A DNA stretch of 16,439 nt, from contig JAAXJP010000379.1 of the NCBI GenBank assembly GCA_012269805.1, forward strand, positions 1 through 16,439, given 5' to 3'. Below the pieces are notes generated by a model, which worked only from the letters and a program-made list of their open reading frames with translations, was not told where the DNA came from and ran no database searches. Source of the stretch: Rubrivirga sp. (lineage in GTDB: Bacteria > Bacteroidota > Rhodothermia > Rhodothermales > Rubricoccaceae). The position numbers and the translations under genes are program-made. Of the stretch, positions 7,199 to 14,229 are shown piece by piece (within the stretch, counting starts at the first letter, position 1; every line of letters starts with the position of its first letter).

Positions 7199-7386
7199 GG
7201 CGCCGCCGCCGGGGTGACGTCGGAGGCGTAGAGCCCAGCGATGCCGCCGACGAGGCGGACGGTGATCTCGTCTCCGACGCAAAGGGCGGGGTTGCGGGAC
7301 GAGAAGGGGACGAGGGTCCCGGCGATGCAGCACAGCACGCCGGTGCCACGGTCGGAGTCGTACTGGTGAACGGTGCCGCGAGTCAT
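7126..7386 (-). CDS. Small cold-shock-domain-like protein A
   Basis: The 86-residue product begins MTRGTVHQYDSDRGTG and shows the OB-fold order of a cold-shock domain up to about residue 60, ending in YASDVTP. It is paralogous to the next minus-strand gene. Shared positions include MT(R/K)GT, Q(Y/F)D, RGTG, PFS.R, GD and GG.AG. Compared with CspA, the Trp of VKWFN is Gln, the first RNP1 Phe (KGFGF) is Thr, and RNP2 VFVHF has become LVPFS, so the aromatic nucleic-acid surface is largely missing. The last 24 residues (about 63-86) are encoded opposite the nitroreductase 3' end and are Ala/Arg/Gly-rich without domain character. Starting at the ATG at 7386 keeps the match to its paralogue from residue 1. 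Its function is unknown; nucleic-acid binding is possible but weakened. Confidence 0.68.
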   Translation of the reverse strand: MTRGTVHQYDSDRGTGVLCCIAGTLVPFSSRNPALCVGDEITVRLVGGIAGLYASDVTPAAAPQRQTATASRGFLWRSGTLAPLAG

Positions 7387-7453
7387 GGGAGTGGGGGTGA
7401 GAGTGGAGACCGACCGTACGGCGGCCCGGCTCGCGGGATGCGCCCAGATGCGG

Positions 7454-7487
7454 AGAACGCCCGCAGGACGAATCCCGCGGGCGTTCT
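7454..7487 (-). terminator. Hairpin terminator between the two cold-shock-like genes
   Basis: AGAACGCCCGC (7454-7464) and GCGGGCGTTCT (7477-7487) form a perfect 11-bp inverted repeat with a 12-base loop. It begins 20 bases downstream of the stop of cold-shock-like protein B and 67 bases upstream of the start of protein A. It probably ends transcription of B so that A is transcribed separately. The arm end also forms the palindrome GTTCTAGAAC (7483-7492). There is no long T tract on either strand. Confidence 0.58.
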
Positions 7488-7507
7488 AGAACCGGGCGAG
7501 GCTACGC

Positions 7508-7714
7508 CTACGACATGGCGCGGACGCGTCGGACGCCGTGGGCGGCCACCCCGGCCTTGCCGCCACGAACGGTGAACTCGACCGCGTCGCCGTGGGCGAG
7601 GTCGTGGTCGGCCGCGTGGCGAAGCGAGAACGGGATGCCGTGGTCGCCACGGTGGTGCCGGACGAAACCGGTGCCGCGGCGAGCGTCGAACTGCGTGATC
7701 GTACCCTTGGTCAT
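7508..7714 (-). CDS. Small cold-shock-domain-like protein B
   Basis: The 68-residue product is the usual cold-shock protein size. MTKGTITQFDARRGTGFV (1-18) corresponds to CspA strands 1-2 with RNP1, IPFSLRH (27-33) to RNP2, and GDAVEFTVRGGKAGVAAHGV (42-61) to the last strands. Key aromatics are changed: Trp to Gln in the first strand, the first RNP1 Phe to Thr, and VFVHF to GIPFS; one Phe is kept at residue 17. The ATG at 7714 starts directly at the domain; a far longer in-frame extension runs antisense through the DUF4910 gene and is a shadow. The gene lies upstream of its paralogue on the same strand, with a hairpin between them. A cold or stress role is inferred only from the fold. Confidence 0.72.
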   Translation of the reverse strand: MTKGTITQFDARRGTGFVRHHRGDHGIPFSLRHAADHDLAHGDAVEFTVRGGKAGVAAHGVRRVRAMS

Positions 7715-7891
7715 GACTGTAGGTGCGGGTTGTCGAACAAATGGCCCGGAGGGTACGGAGGAGTCGGCCGGATGGTCTGGCCCTCTGGGGGAGTCGCGGC
7801 GAAGGCTCCGCGCGGCCTTTGCCAAGGCCGTGTGGGGGTTCAGTGAGGGCCTGGAACGGCCGATACCGAGGCCGAATCGCCGCTCCGACTG
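7715..7891. other. 177-base intergenic region between divergent genes
   Basis: This gap separates the minus-strand cold-shock-like gene from the plus-strand glycan cluster and must hold both promoters. A short perfect inverted repeat CGGCCTT-TGCC-AAGGCCG spans 7813-7830. No TAnnTTTG match could be found on either strand, and I cannot place either promoter. Confidence 0.4.
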
Positions 7892-9322
7892 TTGCCCATC
7901 GTCGCCCCCCCGACCTCGTCCCCGCCTCCCTCCGAGGCCGGCGGCCTCGGCGCTCGCCTGCACGAGCTCGTCGCGGAGGTCCTGCCCCACCGCCGCAGCA
8001 TCACCGGCGACGGCCTCCGGCAGACGCTTCTGGCCCTCGGCCAGCGCGTCCCGCTCCGCATCACGGAGATCCCGTCTGGCACGCGCGTCCTCGATTGGGC
8101 GGTGCCCAAGGAGTGGCGCGTCCGTGAGGCCTACCTCGCGCGCGAGGACGGCACCCGGATCGCCGACTGGGCCGAGAGCCCGCTCCACCTCGTCCAGTAC
8201 AGCGTCCCCGCCCGCGACCGGATGCCGCTGTGGGCGGCCCGGGCGCACCTCCACACGCTGCCCGACCGGCCCGGCCTCGTCCCGTACCGGACGTCGTACT
8301 ACGCGCCGACGTGGGGCTTCTGCCTGTCCCAGCGTGCGCTTGACGCGTTGGCGGAGGAGATCGGCGAGGGGGGCGACGTCGAAGTCGTCGTCGACGCCGA
8401 GCACGTCGACGGGAGCCTGACGTACGGAGAGGTGGTCGTGCCGGGCCAGACGGAGGACGAGATCCTCCTCTCGGCGCACGCGTGCCACCCGGCGATGGCG
8501 AACGACAACGCGTCGTCGCTGGCCGTCGCGACGCTGCTCGCGCGGCGCCTGTTCGACGGCTCGACGCCGCGTCACACGGTCCGCTTCCTGTTCGCGCCGG
8601 GCACGATCGGCGCGATCGCGTGGCTCGATCGCAACCACGCCCACCTCGGCCGGATCCGACACGGCCTCGTCCTTGCCAACCTGGGCGACGCGGGCGGCTT
8701 TACCTACAAGCGTTCGCGGCGCGGGACGCTCGACGCGCCGCTGGCCGTCGACCGCGCCGCCGAACTCGCCCTCCGTGATCTCGGCCACGATCTCGACGTC
8801 CGCCCGTTCACGCCGACCGGCTACGACGAGCGGCAGTTCGGGAGTCCAGGCTTCGACCTGCCCGTCGGGCGCCTCACGCGGACGCCGCACGGAGAGTACC
8901 CAGAGTACCACACGTCCGGTGACGACCTCGCGCTCGTCCGCCCCGAGTCGCTGGCGGCGTCCCTCGAGGCGCTCGAGGCGATCGTCCGGACGCTCGACGG
9001 CGACGGGCTCTACCGCAACGCGCAGCCGTACGGCGAGCCGCAGCTCGGCCGGCGCGGGCTCTACGCCAGCCTGGGCGGCCTCCCCAACGGCCCCGAGGCG
9101 CAACAGGCCGCGCTCTGGGTCCTCAACCTGTCCGACGGCCGGCACTCGCTCCTCGACGTCGCCGAGCACAGTGGGCTCCCGTTCGCTGCCGTCCGCGCCG
9201 CGGCCGACCGACTCCTCGAGGCGGACCTCCTTACGGACGAGACGTCCCGCTCGGCGGCGCCCGTGGGCGACGGGGCGACGCTCTCGGCCGACGACCTCGT
9301 CACGGGCCTCCCGACCGGATGA
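7892..9322 (+). CDS. DUF4910/M28-like zinc aminopeptidase-fold protein with winged-helix tail
   Basis: The product is 476 residues if it starts at TTG 7892. The body matches the DUF4910 family (with a DUF2172-like inserted domain), which has an M28-type metallopeptidase core and a C-terminal winged helix. LHLVQYSVP (98-106), HLHTLPD (119-125) and SYYAPTWGFCLS (135-146) are family landmarks. Likely metal ligands are His196/His199 in SAHACHPAMAND, Asp205, Glu313 in YDERQFGSPG and His340 in EYHTSGDD. Residues 400-450 look like the winged helix (ALWVLNLSDGRHSLLDVAEH). Members are often found in polysaccharide gene clusters; their reaction is not established. An in-frame stop at 7844 leaves only CTG 7889 or TTG 7892 as starts, and residues 1-18 are Pro/Ser-rich. 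The gene heads the cluster and overlaps the next gene by four bases (ATGA). Confidence 0.85.
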   Translation: MPIVAPPTSSPPPSEAGGLGARLHELVAEVLPHRRSITGDGLRQTLLALGQRVPLRITEIPSGTRVLDWAVPKEWRVREAYLAREDGTRIADWAESPLHLVQYSVPARDRMPLWAARAHLHTLPDRPGLVPYRTSYYAPTWGFCLSQRALDALAEEIGEGGDVEVVVDAEHVDGSLTYGEVVVPGQTEDEILLSAHACHPAMANDNASSLAVATLLARRLFDGSTPRHTVRFLFAPGTIGAIAWLDRNHAHLGRIRHGLVLANLGDAGGFTYKRSRRGTLDAPLAVDRAAELALRDLGHDLDVRPFTPTGYDERQFGSPGFDLPVGRLTRTPHGEYPEYHTSGDDLALVRPESLAASLEALEAIVRTLDGDGLYRNAQPYGEPQLGRRGLYASLGGLPNGPEAQQAALWVLNLSDGRHSLLDVAEHSGLPFAAVRAAADRLLEADLLTDETSRSAAPVGDGATLSADDLVTGLPTG

Positions 9323-10722
9323 TGGACCCCGACTTCCACCGCTTCGCACGGAGCCGCGACCACCAGCGGTGCGCGCACCGCCTCATCCCGGGCGGGGCTC
9401 ACACCTACGCGAAGGGCGACGACCAGATGCCCGAGTGGATGCCCGTCGTGGTCGACCGCGGCGAGGGCGCGCACGTCTGGGACCTCGACGGCAACCGCTT
9501 CGTCGAGTACGGGCAGGGGCTCCGGGCCGTCACGCTCGGCCACGCCGAGCCGCGCGTCAACCGCGCCGCCGCCGACTGGATCGCGCGCGGCGCCAACTTT
9601 ACCCGCCCCGCCCGCGTCGAGCTCGAGGCCGCGGAGGCGTTTCTCGACCTCGTCGGTGCCGACTGCGTCAAGTTCACCAAGGACGGCTCGTCGGCGACGA
9701 CGGCGGCGGTCAAGGTGGCGCGCGCGGCGACCGGCCGCGACACGGTCGCGATCTGCGAGGACCACCCGTTCCTGTCGCAGGACGACTGGTTCATCGGGAC
9801 GACCGAGATGGACGCCGGCGTCCCGCAGTCCGTCAAGGACCTGACCGTCGGCTTCCCGTACGGTGACCTCGACGCACTCGTGGAAGTGCTCGACACGCAC
9901 CGGCCGGCGTGCGTCGTGATGGAGGCCGTCCGCGACGAGAGCGACCCGGGCGACTACGTTCGCGCGGCGATCGCGGCGTGTCGGGAGCGCGGCGTCGTGT
10001 TCGTGCTCGACGAGATGATCACGGGCTTCCGCTGGAGCGCGCGCGGGGCGCAGGGACTGTTCCGGCTCGACCCGGACCTCAGCACGTTCGGCAAGGCGCT
10101 CGCCAACGGGTTCTCGGTCTCGGCGCTCGCGGGGCGCCGCGACCTGATGGAGGCGGGCGGGCTCAACACCGAGAAGGACCGGTTGTTCCTGCTCTCGGCC
10201 ACCCACGGCGCCGAGACGCACGCGCTCGCCGCCGCCATCGAGGCGATGCGGATCGCCCGCGACGAGGACGTCGCCGGCCAGCTTCTGCGGCAGGGCGCCC
10301 GGCTCCGCGCGGCGGTCCACGACGTGACCGCGGCGGCCGGCCTCGGCGACTGGGTCGGGACGGCCGGGCGGGACTGCAACCTCGTGTTCTTTACCAAGGA
10401 CCCGGAGGGGGAGCCGTCGCAGCCGTTCCGGACGCTGTTCCTCCAGGAGCTCGCGCGGCGCGGCGTCCTCGCCCCCTCGTTCGTGATCACGACGGCCCAC
10501 ACCGACGACGTCGTCGACCAGACGGCCGAGGCGGTCGCGGGCGCGCTCGAGGTGTACGCCCGGGCGCTCGACGCGGGCTCAGTCGACGGCTTCCTGCTCG
10601 GGCGCCCGGTTCAGCCGGTCTTCCGGAAAAAAGCCGGGACGGTCTGGACGTCTGTCTCGCGCCCGGGCGGCGACGGCGCCGTTTCTGAGGCACCGGCCGT
10701 GCGAACGACCCCCCACGCGTGA
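9319..10722 (+). CDS. Class III PLP aminotransferase (glutamate-1-semialdehyde aminomutase-like)
   Basis: This 467-residue fold-type I PLP enzyme probably transfers an amino group to a keto or aldehyde substrate. The PLP lysine is Lys259 in STFGKALANGFSVSALAG (255-272), and the pyridine-binding Asp is Asp231 in VFVLDEMITGFRW (227-239). The phosphate-binding loop is KDGSSATTAAVK (121-132). RLIPGGAHTYAKGDDQMP (21-38) and LDGNRFVEYGQGLRAVTLGH (56-75) fit the GSA-aminomutase subgroup. It is not likely to be the tetrapyrrole enzyme HemL: it sits in a glycan cluster, and the loop motif GSSAT differs from the typical GTEAT. The last 45 residues, from about 423, are an extra low-complexity tail. The start ATG overlaps the previous stop (ATGA, 9319-9322), and its stop shares a base with the next start (TGATG). 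Cytosolic amino-sugar synthesis is inferred. Confidence 0.88.
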   Translation: MMDPDFHRFARSRDHQRCAHRLIPGGAHTYAKGDDQMPEWMPVVVDRGEGAHVWDLDGNRFVEYGQGLRAVTLGHAEPRVNRAAADWIARGANFTRPARVELEAAEAFLDLVGADCVKFTKDGSSATTAAVKVARAATGRDTVAICEDHPFLSQDDWFIGTTEMDAGVPQSVKDLTVGFPYGDLDALVEVLDTHRPACVVMEAVRDESDPGDYVRAAIAACRERGVVFVLDEMITGFRWSARGAQGLFRLDPDLSTFGKALANGFSVSALAGRRDLMEAGGLNTEKDRLFLLSATHGAETHALAAAIEAMRIARDEDVAGQLLRQGARLRAAVHDVTAAAGLGDWVGTAGRDCNLVFFTKDPEGEPSQPFRTLFLQELARRGVLAPSFVITTAHTDDVVDQTAEAVAGALEVYARALDAGSVDGFLLGRPVQPVFRKKAGTVWTSVSRPGGDGAVSEAPAVRTTPHA

Positions 10723-11603
10723 TGAAAGTCGTCCTGTTCTGCGGAGGCGAAGGGATGCGGATCAAGGAGCACTCGGGCCCGATCCCGAAGCCCATGGTCT
10801 GCGTCGGCTACCGGCCGATCCTGTGGCACCTCATGAAGTACTACGCCCACTACGGGCACAAGGACTTCATCCTCTGCCTCGGCCACGGCGCCGACCACAT
10901 CAAGCGCTACTTCGTCGACTACGACGAGACGGTCTCGAACGACTTCGTGCTGACGGGCGGGAAGGACGTCGAGCTGATGCGGTCCGATATCCACGACTGG
11001 CGGATCACGTTCGTCGACACGGGCCTGTCGGCGTGCGTCGGCGAGCGGCTCCTGGCCGTCCGCGAGTTCCTCGGCGACGACGAGTGGTTCCTCGCCAACT
11101 ACGCCGACGGCGTGAGCGACGCGCCGCTCGACCGGATGGTCGAGTTCGCGCAGGCCAGCGGGCGCGCCGCGACGTTCCTCGGCGTCCGGCCGAACTACAC
11201 GAGCCACGTCATCCAGACCGACCCGACGGGGGCCGTCACGGAGGTCCGCCACGTGACGGAGATGGGCCTCCGCATCAACGGCGGCTTCTTCGTCATGAAC
11301 CGGCGCTTTTTCGACTACATCCTCCCGGGAGAGGACATCCTCGCCGAGCCGTCGCACCGGATGGCCGCCGTCGGCCAGCTCGGCTCGTACGACTACGACG
11401 GGTTCTGGGCGTGCATGGACACGTTCAAGGAGAAGAAGCTCCTCGAGGACATCTACAACGCCGGCCACGCCCCGTGGGAGGTCTGGGGCGACCGCCGCGT
11501 CACGGGCGACGGCCTCGCCGGCCCGGCCCGGCCCCACGCCGAGGCGGACCCCGCCGGCCTCGGCGACGGCTCGCTCGAGCCGCCGGTCCTCGCCGGGCGC
11601 TAG
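10722..11603 (+). CDS. Sugar-1-phosphate nucleotidyltransferase (glucose-1-phosphate cytidylyltransferase-like)
   Basis: The 293-residue product activates a sugar phosphate with an NTP, and the closest recalled family is the RfbF-type glucose-1-phosphate cytidylyltransferase. Visible landmarks are the nucleotide-binding GGEGMR (8-13), PKPM (22-25), GYRPILWHLMKYYAHYG (29-45), LCLGHGADHIKRYF (51-64), YADGVSD (127-133) with metal-binding Asp, INGGFFVMN (185-193) and FWACMDT (228-234), then the family-like end NAGHAPWEVW (246-255). The Glu-Lys-Pro segment normally just before INGGFF is absent; residues 174-183 read EVRHVTEMGL. The sugar may therefore differ from glucose. About 38 low-complexity residues follow the last conserved Trp. 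ATG 10722 is preferred to the GTG one codon earlier. Its TAG stop shares a base with the GTG of the next gene. Confidence 0.86.
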   Translation: MKVVLFCGGEGMRIKEHSGPIPKPMVCVGYRPILWHLMKYYAHYGHKDFILCLGHGADHIKRYFVDYDETVSNDFVLTGGKDVELMRSDIHDWRITFVDTGLSACVGERLLAVREFLGDDEWFLANYADGVSDAPLDRMVEFAQASGRAATFLGVRPNYTSHVIQTDPTGAVTEVRHVTEMGLRINGGFFVMNRRFFDYILPGEDILAEPSHRMAAVGQLGSYDYDGFWACMDTFKEKKLLEDIYNAGHAPWEVWGDRRVTGDGLAGPARPHAEADPAGLGDGSLEPPVLAGR

Positions 11604-12250
11604 TGTTCGGCCTCAATCCTGGGCTCGGCCGCGACGAGCCGCTCCGCCTCCTCCTCCTCGGCGCCCACGCCGACGACGTCGAGATCGGGGCGGGGGGGAC
11701 CGTGCTGCGACTGTTGGATGAGCGGCCGAACACGGAGGTCACCTACGCCGTGTTCTCCGGGTGCGAGACGCGGGGGGCCGAGACGCGCGCTGCCGCCGCC
11801 GCGCTGCTGGCCGGCGCGGCTCAGGCCTACGTTCACGTGCTCTCGCACAGGGACGGCTACTTCCCGTTCGAGGCCGCCGACATCAAGGCCTTCGCTCAGA
11901 CGACGCTTGAAGGCGTCCGCCCGCACCTCGTGCTCACGCACCGCCGCGACGACGCGCACCAGGACCACCGCGTGATCGCCGACCTCGCGTGGCAGACGTT
12001 CCGCGGCGCCGTCATCGCCCAGTACGAGATCCCGAAGTGGGACGGCGACCTCGACCGGCCCAACGCCTACGTCGCCCTCGGCGACGAGGTGATGACCCGG
12101 AAGCTGGCGATCCTCGACGAGCACTTCCCGAGCCAGCAGACGAAGGGCTGGTACGACGCCGAGACGTTCCGCGGGCTCGCGCGCGTCCGCGGCGTCGAGG
12201 CCGGCGTGCGGTACGCCGAGGCGTTCCACTGCGCGAAGCTGGTCTGGTGA
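11603..12250 (+). CDS. PIG-L family zinc deacetylase
   Basis: The 215-residue product is a LmbE/PIG-L fold enzyme that typically removes N-acetyl groups from amino-sugar-containing molecules. Motif 1 is GAHADDVEIGAGG (20-32), where His22 and Asp25 are likely zinc ligands and Asp24 the base. Motif 2 is THRRDDAHQDH (112-122), giving His119 and zinc-binding His122. The canonical PHPDDE is altered to AHADDV, but the metal ligands are kept. ALLAGAA and HVLSHRDGYFPF (79-89) also fit the family. The product is predicted cytosolic, as no signal peptide is visible. The start is GTG at 11603 within TAGTG, one base inside the preceding stop, and its TGA overlaps the GTG of the beta-helix gene by four bases (GTGA). 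In context it probably exposes the amine of a sugar precursor; the acceptor is unknown. Confidence 0.88.
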   Translation: MFGLNPGLGRDEPLRLLLLGAHADDVEIGAGGTVLRLLDERPNTEVTYAVFSGCETRGAETRAAAAALLAGAAQAYVHVLSHRDGYFPFEAADIKAFAQTTLEGVRPHLVLTHRRDDAHQDHRVIADLAWQTFRGAVIAQYEIPKWDGDLDRPNAYVALGDEVMTRKLAILDEHFPSQQTKGWYDAETFRGLARVRGVEAGVRYAEAFHCAKLVW

Positions 12251-14124
12251 CGCCGAACGACCCGGGCGCCTCGGCCGCCCTCGCCGCCGCGTGGGCCGCA
12301 CTCACGGTCTCGCTCCTCGTCGTGGGCGCGTCCGCGCTGGCGGTCGCCGTGGCCGGCTGCCAACCCGAGCCCGCCTCGGCGGCCCCTCGGGCCGACTGGG
12401 ACGATACCCGGACCCCCACTTGTCCCCCCGGCGAATGGCCGGTCGAGAAGGGGTGCCGACCCGCGGAGACGGCGTTCGCTGCGCCTGGTGGCACGACCTA
12501 CCACGTCGCCGGCTCCGATCCGCGCGCCGACGACCGGAACCCGGGCACGGCCGCGCGGCCGTGGCGCACGATCTCGCGGGCGGCCCGCGCCGGCGCGCTT
12601 CGGCCGGGCGACGCGGTCCTCATCCGTGGCGGCGTCTACCGCGAGTCGATCCGCCCGCAGTCCGGCGGCACCGGGCCCGAGGCCCGCGTGACGTACGCGG
12701 CCGTCCCGGGCGAGCGAGTCGTCGTAACCGGCGCCGACCGGGCCGACGGCGGCTGGGTCCGCCAGCGCGACGGCGCGTGGCGACGGCCGTGGACGAGCGA
12801 GGCGCTCCTCACCTACACCTACGACCCCACCTTCCGTCGTGAGGTCCTCGTCGCGGGCGGGCAGGTCCTCCGCCCGGTCGGGAGCCGGGCGGAGCTGGCG
12901 CCGGGCCGGTTCTGGCGCGAGGGCTCCGACGAGGCGCCGACCGCCCTCGTCGCCCGCTTCCCCGATGACCGCCCGCCCGAGGCGGCCGGGCTCATCGAGG
13001 TCGGTGCCCGGACCGTGTTGTTCTCGCCGCAGGGTGCCAATCCGCACGCGGAGTGCGGGAGCGCCGGGACGCCAGGCTGGATCCGCGTCGTCGGGATCAC
13101 CTTCCGGCACGCGACGAACCGGGCGCAGTGGGGCGCGCTCTGCGCGGGCAGCGCCGGCGGGTTGGTCGAGAACGTCCGCGTCGAGTGGACGAACGGGCTG
13201 GGGATCGACGTCTCCGGCGCCCGCCACACGTTCCGCCGGACGCGGGCCGACCTCAACGGGCAACTCGGGTGGGGCGGCGGCTGCCGCGGCTGCCTCATCG
13301 AGGAGAGCGCGGCCGTCGGCAACAACTGGAAGGGGCACGACCCGTTCTGGGAGGCCGGCGGCGGCAAGTGGGTCGGCACAACGGACACCGTCGTCCGGCG
13401 CCACTACGCGGCCCACAACGGCGGCCCCGGCATCTGGTTCGACGGCGACAACCACCGCAACACGGTCGAGGGCAGCCTGCTGGTCGGCAACGACATGGCC
13501 GGGCTGATGCTCGAGCTCAACACGACCGGGACGCTCGCGCAGCACAACGTGATCGCCGCGACGCGCTGGCGCGACTGGACCGGGACCGGGATCCTGTCAC
13601 AGGCGGCCAGCCGGAACGCGCTCGTCCATAACTCGGTCGTCGAGAATGGAGGGACCGGGATCTGGCTCCGGCTCGACCCGGACCGACGCGCGCCCGACGG
13701 TCACAACGCGGTCCTCAACAACCTCGTCGTGGGCAACGCGACGGCGGGCGAGGAGGCCCGCGAGATGTCGGTCCAGGGCGAGACGCCGGCCGACGTCCGC
13801 ACGACGCGCTTCGACGGGAACGCCTACGGCCGCCTCGGCCGCGACCTGTTCCGCTCGACGTTTTTCGTCTACCCCGCCCCACAGTGGGAGGCCGACTTCC
13901 GCAGCGACGACCTCGCGACGTGGCGGAGGCTCGTCGGTGGCGACCGCGGGGCGCGGCTGGTGGACGCGGGCGAGCGCCACCGGGTGAGCCCGCCCGCCGC
14001 AGTCAGGGCGGGGGCCCCGGGGACGTCTGCCGCACCCTACGCCTGGGCGGGCGCAGACCCTGCCCGCGTTCGCGCCGGGGGCGACTGGCGGGACGCGCCA
14101 CCTCGGCCCGTCTGGCCACGTTAG
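12247..14124 (+). CDS. Right-handed parallel beta-helix lipoprotein
   Basis: The 625-residue product starts at GTG 12247, overlapping the PIG-L stop by four bases. A hydrophobic stretch (about 15-37) ends in the lipobox AVAGC with lipidation Cys38, so it is probably a membrane lipoprotein facing the periplasm or cell surface. The n-region carries no Lys or Arg, which is unusual. Residues 84-130 (TYHVAGSDPRADDRNPGTAA... then PWRTISRAARAG... LIRGGVYRES) are the typical first part of DUF1565/NosD-like beta-helix proteins. From about 280 to 500, repeats such as NGGPGIWFDGDNHRNTVEGS and NGGTGIWLRL form the helix coils. Many such proteins are polysaccharide lyases, hydrolases or epimerases; no catalytic residues can be assigned here. 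The tail (580-625) is Ala/Pro/Gly-rich. It is probably a glycan-acting enzyme or binding protein of the cluster. Confidence 0.83.
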   Translation: MTPNDPGASAALAAAWAALTVSLLVVGASALAVAVAGCQPEPASAAPRADWDDTRTPTCPPGEWPVEKGCRPAETAFAAPGGTTYHVAGSDPRADDRNPGTAARPWRTISRAARAGALRPGDAVLIRGGVYRESIRPQSGGTGPEARVTYAAVPGERVVVTGADRADGGWVRQRDGAWRRPWTSEALLTYTYDPTFRREVLVAGGQVLRPVGSRAELAPGRFWREGSDEAPTALVARFPDDRPPEAAGLIEVGARTVLFSPQGANPHAECGSAGTPGWIRVVGITFRHATNRAQWGALCAGSAGGLVENVRVEWTNGLGIDVSGARHTFRRTRADLNGQLGWGGGCRGCLIEESAAVGNNWKGHDPFWEAGGGKWVGTTDTVVRRHYAAHNGGPGIWFDGDNHRNTVEGSLLVGNDMAGLMLELNTTGTLAQHNVIAATRWRDWTGTGILSQAASRNALVHNSVVENGGTGIWLRLDPDRRAPDGHNAVLNNLVVGNATAGEEAREMSVQGETPADVRTTRFDGNAYGRLGRDLFRSTFFVYPAPQWEADFRSDDLATWRRLVGGDRGARLVDAGERHRVSPPAAVRAGAPGTSAAPYAWAGADPARVRAGGDWRDAPPRPVWPR

Positions 14125-14189
14125 ACCCGTTGAGATGGAACGCAGGAGTCGGTGCCGGGAGCGTCTAAACCGTTCGGAAACCCAGACGG

Positions 14190-14218
14190 CCCGCCGCTTG
14201 GGGAGGCGGGGGCGCCCC
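14190..14218 (+). other. GC-rich hairpins in the leader of the WbaP-like gene
   Basis: In the 105-base gap (14125-14229), CCCGCC (14190-14195) pairs with GGCGGG (14205-14210) across a 9-base loop, and GGGGCGCCCC (14209-14218) is a palindrome that competes with it. The mutually exclusive pairing and the position 12 bases before the WbaP-like start are suggestive of a leader structure or weak terminator. No T tract follows. Confidence 0.25.
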
Positions 14219-14229
14219 TCCCGAGTCTG

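Noticed and set aside
9319..10722. Aminotransferase as the tetrapyrrole enzyme HemL
   Set aside because: The motif GSSAT in place of GTEAT, the glycan context and the extra tail argue for a paralogue acting on another substrate.
12067..13545. Long minus-strand open frames opposite the beta-helix gene and the aminotransferase
   Set aside because: They are complement-strand shadows; the plus-strand frames carry clear motifs and overlapping start/stop junctions.
14152..14229. Earlier GTG start for the WbaP-like gene
   Set aside because: The 26 added residues are Gly/Pro/Ala-rich and covered by possible leader hairpins. ATG 14230 gives family-like length.
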